Below are positions 8,961-16,527 of a stretch of DNA of 38,882 nucleotides, piece by piece (the first letter of the stretch is position 1; each line of letters opens with the position of its first letter). The position numbers and the translations under genes are program-made. The notes under the pieces were generated by a model, which did no database searches, was not told where the DNA came from, and saw only the letters and a list, made by a program, of their open reading frames with translations. Source of the DNA: Candidatus Zambryskiibacteriota bacterium (GTDB taxonomy: Bacteria > Patescibacteriota > Minisyncoccia > Phycocordibacterales > DATDWN01); contig JAPLZY010000028.1 of the NCBI GenBank assembly GCA_026394775.1, positions 1 to 38,882 of the forward strand, written 5' to 3'.

Positions 8961-9080
8961 CATCGCTCTCGGGCGATTTTAAACCAGTGGAAGTTCCCAA
9001 AATTTGGCGTTTCTCGAGTATCAATTTTTTGGAGTTTCCAAAATGGCACATTATTTATTAGTTTTTAATTCATAAAGATT
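8961..9080 (+). promoter_or_regulatory. Structured leader of tuf
   Basis: The leader of about 120 nt contains an early small hairpin (ATCGC TCTCGG GCGAT then TTTT), a TTTTGGA-GTT-TCCAAAA hairpin and a CCCAAAATTTGG segment. No Shine-Dalgarno precedes the ATG. The fold suggests attenuation or stability control, but no known motif is recognised. Confidence 0.4.
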
Positions 9081-10277
9081 ATGGCAAATTTTGACAGATC
9101 AAAGCCTCACTTGAATGTGGGTACAATCGGACACGTTGACCACGGAAAGACAACATTAACAGCTGCTATTTTGAACACATTGAGCCGAGCGGGCAATGGG
9201 TATTCAGCGAAAATCAAAGGAGTGGGTGAAATCGACTCTGCGCCTGAAGAAAAAGCACGAGGAATCACAATTGCGCTTTCTCACAACGAGTACGAGACAC
9301 CAACTCGACACTACGCTCACATTGACGCGCCAGGACACGCTGACTACATCAAAAACATGATCACTGGTGCAGCGCAAATGGACGGTGCAGTGCTTGTGGT
9401 AGCGGCTACAGACGGTGCGATGCCTCAGACTCGAGAGCATGTACTTTTGGCAAAACAAGTGGGTGTGCCAAAGATCATCGTATTTTTGAACAAGTGTGAC
9501 ATGGTGCCTGACGTGGACCTTATCGACCTTGTGGAAGAAGAAGTGCGAGAACTCCTTACAAAGAACGGATTTGACGGTGCAAATACACCATTTATCCGAG
9601 GTTCAGCGCTTAAGGCTCTTGAATCAGCTGACAATACAGACGAATGGGCTATGAAAATCATGGATCTTGCAGCAGCGCTTGATTCATATATCCCAATGCC
9701 AGAACGAGATTTGGACAAGGCATTCCTTATGCCAGTAGAAGACATCTTCTCTATCGAAGGACGAGGAACAGTGGTAACAGGACGTATCGAACGAGGAATC
9801 ATCAAAGTAGGTGAAGAAATCGAAATCGTTGGTCTTAAGGATATCACTAAGTTTACAGTGACTGGTGTTGAAATGTTCAACAAATCACTTGAATCAGGTC
9901 AGGCAGGAGACAACGCAGGTATCTTGCTCCGAGGTGCTAAAAAAGAAGATATCTCACGAGGACAGGTTCTTGCTAAGCCAAAGTCAGTAAATCCTCACAC
10001 AGAATTCGAAGCTGAGGTTTACGTTCTCAAGAAAGAAGAAGGTGGACGACATACTCCATTCTTCTCAGGATACAAGCCACAGTTCTATATCCGAACTACA
10101 GACGTAACAGGAGATGTGACTTTGAAAGAAGGTGTTGAAATGGTTATGCCAGGAGACACAGCGACATTCAAGGTTAAATTGATTGCTCCAGTTGCGCTTG
10201 AAGACAATACACGTTTTGCGATCCGAGAGGGAGGCAAAACAGTAGGTGCGGGTGTTGTTACTAAGATAGTGGCATAA
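9081..10277 (+). CDS. tuf: Elongation factor Tu
   Basis: EF-Tu delivers aminoacyl-tRNA to the ribosome as a GTP complex. The 398-residue length is normal. The P-loop GHVDHGKT is at residues 17-24; [21 protein letters not shown] and NKCDM complete the G domain, and beta-barrel domains II and III follow, ending in a typical [16 protein letters not shown]. Of 17 arginines, 14 use CGA, two CGT and one AGA, a strong CGA preference for such a highly expressed gene. A structured repeat element starts 8 nt after the stop codon. Confidence 0.98.
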   Translation: MANFDRSKPHLNVGTIGHVDHGKTTLTAAILNTLSRAGNGYSAKIKGVGEIDSAPEEKARGITIALSHNEYETPTRHYAHIDAPGHADYIKNMITGAAQMDGAVLVVAATDGAMPQTREHVLLAKQVGVPKIIVFLNKCDMVPDVDLIDLVEEEVRELLTKNGFDGANTPFIRGSALKALESADNTDEWAMKIMDLAAALDSYIPMPERDLDKAFLMPVEDIFSIEGRGTVVTGRIERGIIKVGEEIEIVGLKDITKFTVTGVEMFNKSLESGQAGDNAGILLRGAKKEDISRGQVLAKPKSVNPHTEFEAEVYVLKKEEGGRHTPFFSGYKPQFYIRTTDVTGDVTLKEGVEMVMPGDTATFKVKLIAPVALEDNTRFAIREGGKTVGAGVVTKIVA

Positions 10278-10285
10278 CCGTAGCG

Positions 10286-10402
10286 CTTCCAAATTTGGCC
10301 AATCTCATCGGCTAAAGACAAAAACCAATTCCGTCAATGTACGACATGTACACCTCCGGAATTGGTTTTTGCTTTATCCGCGACCTTGTCTCAAATTTGA
10401 AA
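10286..10402 (+). repeat. Post-stop nested-hairpin element, copy 1 (after tuf)
   Basis: The outer stem pairs CTTCCAAATTTGG with the 3' CTCAAATTTGAAA; a middle segment pairs CGGCTAAAG with CTTTATCCG; the inner stem pairs AAAAACCAATTCCG with CGGAATTGGTTTTT around a GTACGACATGTAC core. The inner stem differs in sequence from copies 2, 4 and 5 but still pairs fully. It begins 8 nt after the tuf stop and may double as its terminator. Confidence 0.85.
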
Positions 10403-10467
10403 CCGATTCTTTGTTTTTGTGCTGTATTCGCTTGCCATATTATTAAATGTTTGGTAAGCTACTCCCA

Positions 10468-10833
10468 ATGGCAACGAAAGAAACAACAACAAAAAAGGCT
10501 CCTAAAAAAGCAGTGAAAGATGAAGCGGTTTCAAAGCTCCGTATTCGCGTACGAGCATATGAATACAAAGTTCTCGACATTTCAGTAAAGCAGATCATGG
10601 ACACAGCATTGCGTTATGATGCAAAGGTGCTCGGGCCCATCCCACTTCCTACTGAGATCAAGAAATACACTGTAAACCGATCTTCATTCGTTTACAAGAA
10701 CGCTCGAGAGCAGTTTGAAATGAGAACTCATAAGAGACTGATTGATATCCTCAATCCTTCACCTAAGATTATGGAATCTCTGACAAACCTATCTCTTCCT
10801 TCTGGAGTGAATATTGACGTTAAAATCATCTAA
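10468..10833 (+). CDS. rpsJ: 30S ribosomal protein uS10
   Basis: uS10 is a head protein of the small subunit and, in other bacteria, the NusE antitermination factor. I chose the ATG at 10468 (121 residues) over the one at 10447 because a TATTAT box (10440-10445) abuts the latter. The core KLRIRVRAYEYKVLD, GPIPLPTEIKKYTV and the MRTHKRLIDI loop is clear. A Lys/Thr/Ala-rich extension of about 20 residues precedes it. A terminator overlaps the stop codon, so rpsJ is cut off from rplC, its usual operon partner. Confidence 0.95.
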   Translation: MATKETTTKKAPKKAVKDEAVSKLRIRVRAYEYKVLDISVKQIMDTALRYDAKVLGPIPLPTEIKKYTVNRSSFVYKNAREQFEMRTHKRLIDILNPSPKIMESLTNLSLPSGVNIDVKII

Positions 10834-10866
10834 AATCAAAAACCACCAATGGGTGGTTTTTGATTT
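10833..10866 (+). terminator. rpsJ terminator overlapping the stop codon
   Basis: A perfect 15-bp stem (10833-10847 with 10852-10866) closes a 4-nt loop, with an A tract on one side and a T tract on the other, so it can act in both directions. Confidence 0.9.
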
Positions 10867-10889
10867 ACATAGGAATGATATGGTATTAT
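10860..10889 (+). promoter_or_regulatory. Promoter of the small gene pair
   Basis: TTGATT (10860-10865), an 18-nt spacer and TATTAT (10884-10889), then 9 nt to the ATG at 10899. The -35 lies inside the rpsJ terminator stem. The leader would be about 3 nt. Confidence 0.55.
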
Positions 10890-10898
10890 TTGACTTAA

Positions 10899-11060
10899 AT
10901 GGTTAAAAAAACACTAAAATTAAATATTCAACCTCAGTTAAAGTCTAAAGTTATCCGTGAATTGTTGAGAGTTTCAAGAGACACTAAAGAAGGTAAAAAT
11001 CTTTCTCCTGGTTTTACAAATGTAGAAGGCGTGATTGCTTATTTGAAAAAACTAAAATGA
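10899..11060 (+). CDS. Small basic hypothetical protein (53 aa)
   Basis: A 53-residue Lys-rich protein whose stop overlaps the next start as ATGA, indicating translational coupling. It has no Shine-Dalgarno and a near-leaderless promoter. One long amphipathic region (KSKVIRELLRVSRDTKEGKN) and a C-terminal helix are visible. No family is recognised. The overlapping pair recalls toxin-antitoxin or two-subunit modules, but nothing specific supports that. Confidence 0.55.
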   Translation: MVKKTLKLNIQPQLKSKVIRELLRVSRDTKEGKNLSPGFTNVEGVIAYLKKLK

Positions 11061-11314
11061 AATTAAAGATCCAAAAGAAAATGGGAACCGCGAGGAAAAA
11101 TGGATATTGGGATGTCAGAGTTTCTCATAAAGAATCAAAAGGTAAGAAGTCGCCGAGCTATACGTTTAAATGTGGCTGTTGTTCTAAAAAAGTAGAAATA
11201 TACTACGACGAAGAAGATTTAGAGATTAATGGGGTAATTGGTTCTATTGAGAATTGGCGAGAACTCCTTCTTCCTCTCCTGAGGGTCAAAAACACAAAGA
11301 GGATAGAAAAATAA
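11057..11314 (+). CDS. Small hypothetical protein with a Cys cluster (85 aa)
   Basis: An 85-residue protein overlapping the upstream gene by 4 nt. The first half is very basic (KIQKKMGTARKNGYWD), the middle has CGCC, which could bind a metal or be redox active, and the second half is acidic and helical (YYDEEDLEINGVIGS). No family is recognised. A nucleic-acid or protein adaptor is conceivable, but there is no direct evidence. Confidence 0.6.
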   Translation: MKLKIQKKMGTARKNGYWDVRVSHKESKGKKSPSYTFKCGCCSKKVEIYYDEEDLEINGVIGSIENWRELLLPLLRVKNTKRIEK

Positions 11315-11371
11315 GGGCCTTTTGTTACAAAAGTCTCGGGATGGTGTATAAAAGAGAAAGGAGGAGTTGTT

Positions 11372-11584
11372 GTGATTATTCTGGCTTTTCAATGGTCCAA
11401 AGAGATTGGTCATATAGGTAAGGGTATCACTGATCCTTTTAGTAAACGTTACGATATGCCATGGAAAGTAATGAGGGAGGCGACTCGAGAAGAGTATACT
11501 CAGCAATACAGGAATTTAACTGGAGCAGACAAGGCCGAAATATCACCCTTATTTACACATTTTTACTTTGTATCAACCGACTGA
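11372..11584 (+). CDS. Hypothetical protein (70 aa), SD-led orphan
   Basis: It starts with GTG, chosen because a perfect AAAGGAGG lies 7 nt upstream. The 70 residues (IILAFQWSKEIGHIGKGITD at the N-terminus) are mixed in charge and soluble, with no family recognised. Its stop overlaps a hairpin. It has the initiation style of the other orphan genes and lies in the rpsJ-rplC gap. Confidence 0.6.
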   Translation: MIILAFQWSKEIGHIGKGITDPFSKRYDMPWKVMREATREEYTQQYRNLTGADKAEISPLFTHFYFVSTD

Positions 11585-11610
11585 CCCTCTCTGTCTCTAC
11601 AGGAGGGTCA
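11582..11610 (+). terminator. Hairpin at the end of the 70-aa orphan
   Basis: TGACCCTC (11582-11589, containing the stop) pairs with GAGGGTCA (11603-11610). The T tract is weak, so terminator function is probable but not certain. Confidence 0.6.
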
Positions 11611-11629
11611 TATTCGTTATTTCGAGCAC

Positions 11630-11658
11630 TTGAATAAAAAACCGTTATCTGCTAGTAT
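11630..11658 (+). promoter_or_regulatory. rplC operon promoter
   Basis: TTGAAT (11630-11635), a 17-nt spacer ending in TGC (extended -10) and TAGTAT (11653-11658). It drives rplC-rplD-rplW-rplB, which is separated from rpsJ here. Confidence 0.7.
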
Positions 11659-11659
11659 T

Positions 11660-11768
11660 GCCAAATCGCCATTTAGGCTGTTTTTTATGAAGACTAGTGA
11701 TGGGCAATGTTGAGAAAAATCTTTTCTCATTACTGTCCGAAAAATGTCTTCAAAATCAATAAAATTAC
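11660..11768 (+). promoter_or_regulatory. Structured rplC leader with an early terminator-like hairpin
   Basis: Immediately after the predicted start, GCCAAAT-CGCC-ATTTAGGC (one bulge) is followed by TGTTTTTT, an intrinsic-terminator shape. Then GAAGAC...GTCTTC encloses a long stem with GAGAAAA-ATC-TTTTCTC at its tip. The two parts together look like an attenuating autoregulatory ribosomal-protein leader, but the sequence matches no leader I know. Confidence 0.5.
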
Positions 11769-12380
11769 ATGAAATTCATTCTCGGAACAAAAGTAAATAT
11801 GACCCAAATCTTCGACGAAGCGGGGATTGTGCACCCAGTGACTGTTATCAAAACAAGTCCAAATGTGGTCACTCAAGTTAAAAACCTCTCAAAAGATGGC
11901 TATACAGCCGTACAAGTAGGGTTTGGTTCTCGAAACGCAAAGAATATCTCAAAGGCTGTAAAAGGTCACGTAAATGGTCTTGGTTCATTTGCTCATATCA
12001 AAGAATTTCGAACTGAAGGAGGTGAGTACAAAGTAGGAGACACTATCGATATCTCTACATTTGCAGCAGGAGACGGTGTGACTGTATCTTCAATCTCAAA
12101 AGGTAAAGGTTTCCAGGGTGTGGTTAAGCGACATGGTTTCCACGGAGGTCCACGATCTCACGGACAGAAGCACTCTGAACGAGAGCCTGGATCTATCGGA
12201 GGAGGAGGACGAGACGGAGGACGTGTTGCTAAAGGAAAGCGAATGGCCGGACGAACAGGTTCTGACCGTATTACTACAGGAGGACTCACTATTGCTGGTA
12301 TCGACGTAGAAGCAGGAGAGATCTTTATCCGAGGTGCTGTTGCAGGACGCCGTGGTACTCTTGTTGAAATAAAGGGATAA
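11769..12380 (+). CDS. rplC: 50S ribosomal protein uL3
   Basis: uL3 binds domain VI of 23S rRNA, reaches the peptidyl-transferase centre and starts large-subunit assembly. The 203-residue length is normal. The central loop GFQGVVKRHGFHGGPRSHG (about residues 114-132) and the following RMAGR segment are diagnostic. First gene of its unit, behind a structured leader; no Shine-Dalgarno. Confidence 0.97.
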   Translation: MKFILGTKVNMTQIFDEAGIVHPVTVIKTSPNVVTQVKNLSKDGYTAVQVGFGSRNAKNISKAVKGHVNGLGSFAHIKEFRTEGGEYKVGDTIDISTFAAGDGVTVSSISKGKGFQGVVKRHGFHGGPRSHGQKHSEREPGSIGGGGRDGGRVAKGKRMAGRTGSDRITTGGLTIAGIDVEAGEIFIRGAVAGRRGTLVEIKG

Positions 12381-12410
12381 TCACCTAAACTAAGGATTTA
12401 TTTAAATATC

Positions 12411-13142
12411 ATGGAAAAGACTATCGCAAAAAAGAATACTAAAAAAACAACATCTTCTGATGCGGTTGTTTCTCCTACTATGGAAGCTACTATTTACACA
12501 CAAGCAGGTAAAGAAAATGGCACAATCACTCTTTCTGAAGGTGTATTTGGTCTAAAATGGAACGCAGACTTGGTCCATCAGGTTGTGGTTTCAATGGAAT
12601 CTTCAGCTCGAACTTCAGTTGCTCACTCTAAAAACCGAGGTGAAGTAAGAGGAGGAGGTAAAAAGCCTTGGAAACAAAAAGGAACAGGACGCGCACGACA
12701 CGGCTCAAACCGATCACCTATTTGGGTAGGAGGAGGTGTGACACATGGTCCACGAAACGACAAAAACTATGACCGAAAGGTAAACAAGAAAATGAAGGCA
12801 AAGGCTTTGTATACTATTCTTTCTGCTAAATTTAAAAAAGGTCAGATCCTTTTCATTGACTCTCTTGCATTCAAAGCTCCAAAAACAAAAGAGGCACAGC
12901 TTACACTTTCTTCATTTTCAAAGATCGGAGGCTTTACTGACATCCTTTCAAAAAAGAGAAACTCAGCATATATTGCTATCTCAAAAGATAATGTAACAAC
13001 AAAGAAAAGTTTTGGTAACCTCGGTAACGTAGAAGTAGATGAAATCCGAAATATCAACCCAGTCGATTTGATGAAATACAAATATGTAGTGATTGAAAAC
13101 CCAGCAGAGTCTTTGGCTACTATTTCTTCTAAATTAGCATAA
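12411..13142 (+). CDS. rplD: 50S ribosomal protein uL4
   Basis: uL4 lines the exit tunnel and in E. coli represses its own S10 operon. The conserved loop is KNRGEVRGGGKKPWKQKGTG followed by RARHGSNRSPIWVGGG (about residues 75-110). At 243 residues it exceeds the usual ~205, with a Lys/Thr-rich extension of some 20-30 residues. It follows rplC in the standard order. Confidence 0.96.
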   Translation: MEKTIAKKNTKKTTSSDAVVSPTMEATIYTQAGKENGTITLSEGVFGLKWNADLVHQVVVSMESSARTSVAHSKNRGEVRGGGKKPWKQKGTGRARHGSNRSPIWVGGGVTHGPRNDKNYDRKVNKKMKAKALYTILSAKFKKGQILFIDSLAFKAPKTKEAQLTLSSFSKIGGFTDILSKKRNSAYIAISKDNVTTKKSFGNLGNVEVDEIRNINPVDLMKYKYVVIENPAESLATISSKLA

Positions 13143-13146
13143 TTAT

Positions 13147-13428
13147 ATGAAAGCAGACCTTAAAACAGTATTATTGCGACCACGAATCACAGAAAAAGCG
13201 ACTATCCAGTCAGAGTCTTCAGTGTATTCATTTGAAATCCCAAAACACGCAACAAAGACAGATATCATCAAAGCAGTCAAAGAAATATACAATGTAACTG
13301 CGGTCAAGGTAGCTACAGTGACTACACCTCAGAAAAAAGTATTTGTACGAGGTAAGGTTGGATACAAGAAAGGTTTGAAAAAAGCCTATGTGTACCTTAA
13401 GAAGGGTCAGACAATAGAAATTATATAA
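13147..13428 (+). CDS. rplW: 50S ribosomal protein uL23
   Basis: uL23 sits at the tunnel exit, where trigger factor and SRP dock. The 93-residue length is normal. LLRPRITEKAT opens the protein and VRGKVGYKKGLKKAYVYL forms the C-terminal strands. It starts 4 nt after rplD. Confidence 0.96.
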   Translation: MKADLKTVLLRPRITEKATIQSESSVYSFEIPKHATKTDIIKAVKEIYNVTAVKVATVTTPQKKVFVRGKVGYKKGLKKAYVYLKKGQTIEII

Positions 13429-13434
13429 AATACT

Positions 13435-14277
13435 ATGAAGAGATACCAACCAACAACTCCATCACGTCGAAACATGACATCTATTGACTATAGTAGTGTC
13501 TTGACCGCGTCAGAACCTGTAAAATCACTCACACACGGCTTTAAAAGAGCAGTGGGGCGAAACAACCGAGGTATCATCACTACTCGTCACAAAGGTTCTG
13601 GACACAAAAGACTTTTCCGAGAGATCGATTTTACATACGAAAAAATCAATATTCCGTATACTCTACAGACTATTGAATACGATCCAAACCGATCTGGTTT
13701 TATTGGACTTGTTGCATACAAAGATGGTGCAAAACGATACATTCTTCTTCCAAAGGGTGCAAAAGTAGGGGATGAATATATTACATCTGAAACAGCTGAG
13801 ATCAAGACCGGTAACCGACTTCCACTTAAAAATATCTCAGTTGGTACATTTATTTACAACGTAGAAGTAAAGCCACAAGGTGGAGCAAAGCTTGCTCGTT
13901 CTGGTGGTAGCTACATTGAACTTATCGCAAAAGATGCGGGATACGTAGATCTTAAAATGCCTTCATCTGAAGTGCGAAAAGTGAAAGATACTGCTTTTGC
14001 TACAGTCGGAGAAGTAGGAAACGATGAAAACCGACTCGTAAACCTCGGTAAAGCAGGACGTTCGCGATGGCTTGGTATCCGCCCTACAGTGCGAGGTACA
14101 GCACAAAACCCAGTAGACCACCCATACGGAGGTGGAGAAGGCCGACAAGGCCGAGGACGCCGCCGAGCAGTGTCTGTATACGGACGACCGACTGGTAAAG
14201 GACAGAAGACTCGAACTCCTAAGAAATATTCTAATAAGCATATCGTATCACGACGAAAAGTAGGAAAGAGAAAATAA
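13435..14277 (+). CDS. rplB: 50S ribosomal protein uL2
   Basis: uL2 is required for subunit association and peptidyl-transferase activity. The 280-residue length is typical. The C-terminal DHPYGGGEGR motif, whose His lies near the catalytic centre, is present, followed by the basic tail. It ends the rplC unit. A post-stop hairpin element begins 2 nt after its stop codon and a second terminator follows. Confidence 0.97.
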   Translation: MKRYQPTTPSRRNMTSIDYSSVLTASEPVKSLTHGFKRAVGRNNRGIITTRHKGSGHKRLFREIDFTYEKINIPYTLQTIEYDPNRSGFIGLVAYKDGAKRYILLPKGAKVGDEYITSETAEIKTGNRLPLKNISVGTFIYNVEVKPQGGAKLARSGGSYIELIAKDAGYVDLKMPSSEVRKVKDTAFATVGEVGNDENRLVNLGKAGRSRWLGIRPTVRGTAQNPVDHPYGGGEGRQGRGRRRAVSVYGRPTGKGQKTRTPKKYSNKHIVSRRKVGKRK

Positions 14278-14279
14278 AA

Positions 14280-14395
14280 CTTCCACATTTGGCCAATCTC
14301 ATCGACTAAAATCTGGAAATGGTCCTCAACGTACGACATGTACGTCTCCGGTCCCTTACCAGATTTTATCCGCGACCTTGTCTCAAATTTGAAAG
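14280..14395 (+). repeat. Post-stop nested-hairpin element, copy 2 (after rplB)
   Basis: Same plan as copy 1: outer CTTCCACATTTGG / CTCAAATTTGAAAG, middle CGACTAAAA / TTTTATCCG, inner TAAAATCTGG / CCAGATTTTA with an ACGTACGACATGTACGT core. It starts 2 nt after the rplB stop. Confidence 0.85.
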
Positions 14396-14400
14396 TTTTC

Positions 14401-14428
14401 AAAAAGCACCCGAAAGGGTGTTTTTTTT
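14401..14428 (+). terminator. Intrinsic terminator after the rplB element
   Basis: GCACCC-GAAA-GGGTGT with an A tract before and eight T after; the loop is a GNRA tetraloop. Confidence 0.9.
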
Positions 14429-14443
14429 GTTAAGTAGGAACAC

Positions 14444-14472
14444 TTGACAAAATGGTTAATAGTATGTTATGT
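14444..14472 (+). promoter_or_regulatory. Promoter of the 73-aa orphan
   Basis: TTGACA (14444-14449), a 17-nt spacer and TTATGT (14467-14472), directly after the rplB terminator and before a Shine-Dalgarno (AGGAG at 14481). Confidence 0.65.
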
Positions 14473-14496
14473 ATTAAGTTAGGAGATCGTAACACT

Positions 14497-14718
14497 ATGA
14501 ATGCATATTTTTTCGCTTCGAGCGACGGCGCCTTCTTCGAGCTAATCTTGGCTCCAAATGAAGAATCGGCAAAAGAAGTGCTGGCTAAAGTGGAGGCAGA
14601 TCCTGAGTTATTAGAGGGATGCGATCTGGCGGCCACAATCAATAGTATTGGAGAAGGGGAGGCTCGGGCTGTGGCTCTTGTCTCGGCTCATTGTCCAATT
14701 GATATAAAATTGGTCTGA
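14497..14718 (+). CDS. Small acidic hypothetical protein (73 aa), SD-led orphan
   Basis: I chose the ATG at 14497 over 14452 because AGGAG lies 11 nt upstream of it and because the promoter overlaps the earlier ATG. The 73-residue acidic protein begins MNAYFFASSDGAFFELILAP and has helical EESAKEVLAKVEADPELLEG. No family is recognised. It is a self-contained unit (promoter, ribosome site, terminator) between rplB and rpsS. Confidence 0.7.
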   Translation: MNAYFFASSDGAFFELILAPNEESAKEVLAKVEADPELLEGCDLAATINSIGEGEARAVALVSAHCPIDIKLV

Positions 14719-14733
14719 TTTTATCGGGCCATT

Positions 14734-14765
14734 GGCCCGCTTACTTCGGTAAGCGGGCCTTAAAA
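14734..14765 (+). terminator. Hairpin after the 73-aa orphan
   Basis: An 11-bp stem (14734-14744 with 14749-14759) closes a TTCG tetraloop and is followed by TTAAAATT. An overlapping alternative hairpin CGGGCC-ATT-GGCCCG competes with it. Confidence 0.75.
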
Positions 14766-14828
14766 TTACTCACAAATTCTCGATTTTACAGACTTTAAGG
14801 ACTTGGGACTTTAATGACTCTAATTCGT

Positions 14829-14857
14829 TTGACATATGCACCTATTTTGTATAGTAT
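14829..14857 (+). promoter_or_regulatory. rpsS operon promoter
   Basis: TTGACA (14829-14834), a 17-nt spacer and TAGTAT (14852-14857). It probably drives rpsS onward through the spc genes. Confidence 0.8.
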
Positions 14858-14936
14858 AGAGCCCACGTGAGAGTTTTACTCTAATCGTTTTGTTTGAGTA
14901 AGCTACAGCCTACTTTCATACAAGAAAGTTTTTTGT
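14858..14936 (+). promoter_or_regulatory. rpsS leader with attenuator-like hairpin
   Basis: ACTTTC (14912-14917) pairs with GAAAGT (14924-14929) and runs into TTTTTTG, an intrinsic-terminator shape inside the leader. Upstream, TTACTC can pair with GAGTAA. The arrangement would suit control by transcription attenuation. Confidence 0.5.
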
Positions 14937-14992
14937 TTGCTTATTCGTAACCATTCGTAAGTGTTCAATTCGCATATTCGTATATTAATCTC
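14937..14992 (+). repeat. ATTCGTA-type spacer, copy 1 (before rpsS)
   Basis: Contains ATTCGTAA, ATTCGCAT and ATTCGTATATTAAT ending 2 nt before the rpsS ATG. Only the right half of the inverted repeat seen in copies 2-4 is present. Confidence 0.65.
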
Positions 14993-14993
14993 A

Positions 14994-15338
14994 ATGACAC
15001 GATCATCAAAAAAAGGACCATACGTAGACCCACGAGTACTCCGAAAGGTAGAGGGTAAAAAGCCAATTGAAACTGGTGTTATTAAGACATGGTCTCGAGC
15101 GTGCGTTATCTCTCCTGAAATGGTTGGATTTAACTTCGGTGTTCACAACGGCAAGACTCATATTGAGGTTCTTGTATCTGAAGACATGGTAGGGCACCGA
15201 CTTGGTGAATTTTCTCCAACTAAGAAATTTATCAAACACGGAGGTAAAATGCAGAAAGAGCTTGAAGTTAAGAAGAAAGAGTCTGAAATTGCTGCTGCAA
15301 AAGCTGCAAAGACCGCTCCTGACGCTAAAAAGAAATAA
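14994..15338 (+). CDS. rpsS: 30S ribosomal protein uS19
   Basis: uS19 is a head protein that contacts the A-site tRNA finger and uS13. I start at the ATG at 14994 (114 residues); the GTG at 14961 lies inside the spacer repeat. [30 protein letters not shown] and [13 protein letters not shown] are family motifs. A Lys/Ala-rich C-terminal extension of about 25 residues is additional. Confidence 0.96.
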   Translation: MTRSSKKGPYVDPRVLRKVEGKKPIETGVIKTWSRACVISPEMVGFNFGVHNGKTHIEVLVSEDMVGHRLGEFSPTKKFIKHGGKMQKELEVKKKESEIAAAKAAKTAPDAKKK

Positions 15339-15360
15339 CATTGTATTTATCATCACGACC

Positions 15361-15846
15361 ATGTCTAAAGCTATCGCTACACTTTCAAATCTTCGACAAT
15401 CTCCACGAAAAGTTCGTGTAGTTGCTGACTTGGTGCGTGGTAAAAAAGTTGCCGACGCTATTGTTTCTATGCAGTTTACAGAAAAGCGAGCATCACAGCC
15501 TATTCGAAAACTCATCGAATCAGCTGTTGCAAATGCAAAAGCACAGTCTATGTCAACTGAAAATTTGATTGTTAAAACTATCGAAGTAAACGAAGGTAAG
15601 ACACTTTACCGAAGCATGCCAACAGCACGTGGTTCTGCACACCCTATTCGAAAACGAACAAGCCAGATCACACTTTCTCTTGAAGAGGGTATTATAAAAG
15701 CTAAAAAAGAAAGATTTACAGGTGAAAAAACAATCAAGAAGGTAGAGGTGAAAAAAGCTGTTTTGACTAAAAAAACAGAAAAAGTTGTAGAAGCTGTAGA
15801 AGTGCCAGTAGAAGCAGAGGTAGAAGTTTCTAATACAAACGAATAA
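15361..15846 (+). CDS. rplV: 50S ribosomal protein uL22
   Basis: uL22 forms part of the exit-tunnel constriction with uL4. I start at the ATG at 15361 (161 residues), since the frame upstream to 15202 lies within rpsS. LRQSPRKVRVVADLVRGKKV and the C-terminal hairpin (RSMPTARGSAHPIRKRTSQI) are typical. A tail of about 45 residues, first Lys-rich and then acidic, is an extension absent from E. coli. Confidence 0.96.
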   Translation: MSKAIATLSNLRQSPRKVRVVADLVRGKKVADAIVSMQFTEKRASQPIRKLIESAVANAKAQSMSTENLIVKTIEVNEGKTLYRSMPTARGSAHPIRKRTSQITLSLEEGIIKAKKERFTGEKTIKKVEVKKAVLTKKTEKVVEAVEVPVEAEVEVSNTNE

Positions 15847-15850
15847 TAAC

Positions 15851-16507
15851 ATGACGCACACCGTACATCCATATTCACATAGACTTGGGATTATCAGAGA
15901 CTGGAAGTCTCGCTGGTTTGGCGTAAAAGGCCAGTACAAAGTTTTCCTTAAGAGCGATGTTTTGATCCGAGAATACTTGGAGAAAAAAATGCGTGGTCAG
16001 TATGTTGCTGATATCTCAATGGAGAGAAGTGAAAAAACACTTCGTATTATTATCGAAACATCTCGACCAGGTGTGATTATTGGAAGAAACGGAGAGGGTG
16101 CTACAAAGCTTCGAGACGAAGTGCTTGCATTTATGGCAAAGAAGAAACTCGTTTCAGGAGGGGAGATAAAGATCGACATTAAAGAAGTTCGATCTCCAGA
16201 AACAAACTCAACTATCGTAGCTCAAATGATTGCTGAAGGTCTTGAAAAGCGTATGCCTTTCCGACGAGTTGGAAAGCAGATTATTGAAAAAGTAATGGCA
16301 AACCGAGATGTTCTCGGAGTTAAGATTGAACTTTCAGGACGTCTTGGAGGTGCTTCTATGGCACGACAAGAAAAAATGAAAAAAGGTCGAATCCCGCTTC
16401 AGACACTTCGAGCTGACGTAGACTATGCAGCGTATCCTGCACGTCTTCCATATGGAGCAATCGGAATCAAAGTGTGGATATATAAGGGTGAAATTTTCGC
16501 TAAATAA
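15851..16507 (+). CDS. rpsC: 30S ribosomal protein uS3
   Basis: uS3 forms the mRNA entry channel with uS4 and uS5. The 218-residue protein has the KH-type GRNGEGATKLRDEVL segment (about residues 78-93), followed by RRVGKQIIEKVMANRD and ELSGRLGGASMARQEKMKKG. It begins 4 nt after the rplV stop, so the two are coupled. Confidence 0.97.
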   Translation: MTHTVHPYSHRLGIIRDWKSRWFGVKGQYKVFLKSDVLIREYLEKKMRGQYVADISMERSEKTLRIIIETSRPGVIIGRNGEGATKLRDEVLAFMAKKKLVSGGEIKIDIKEVRSPETNSTIVAQMIAEGLEKRMPFRRVGKQIIEKVMANRDVLGVKIELSGRLGGASMARQEKMKKGRIPLQTLRADVDYAAYPARLPYGAIGIKVWIYKGEIFAK

Positions 16508-16527
16508 CACTATTTAATTACAGGTAT

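Noticed and set aside
15202-15360. Longer N-terminus for uL22 from 15202
   Set aside because: The extension lies inside rpsS and the family begins at the ATG at 15361.
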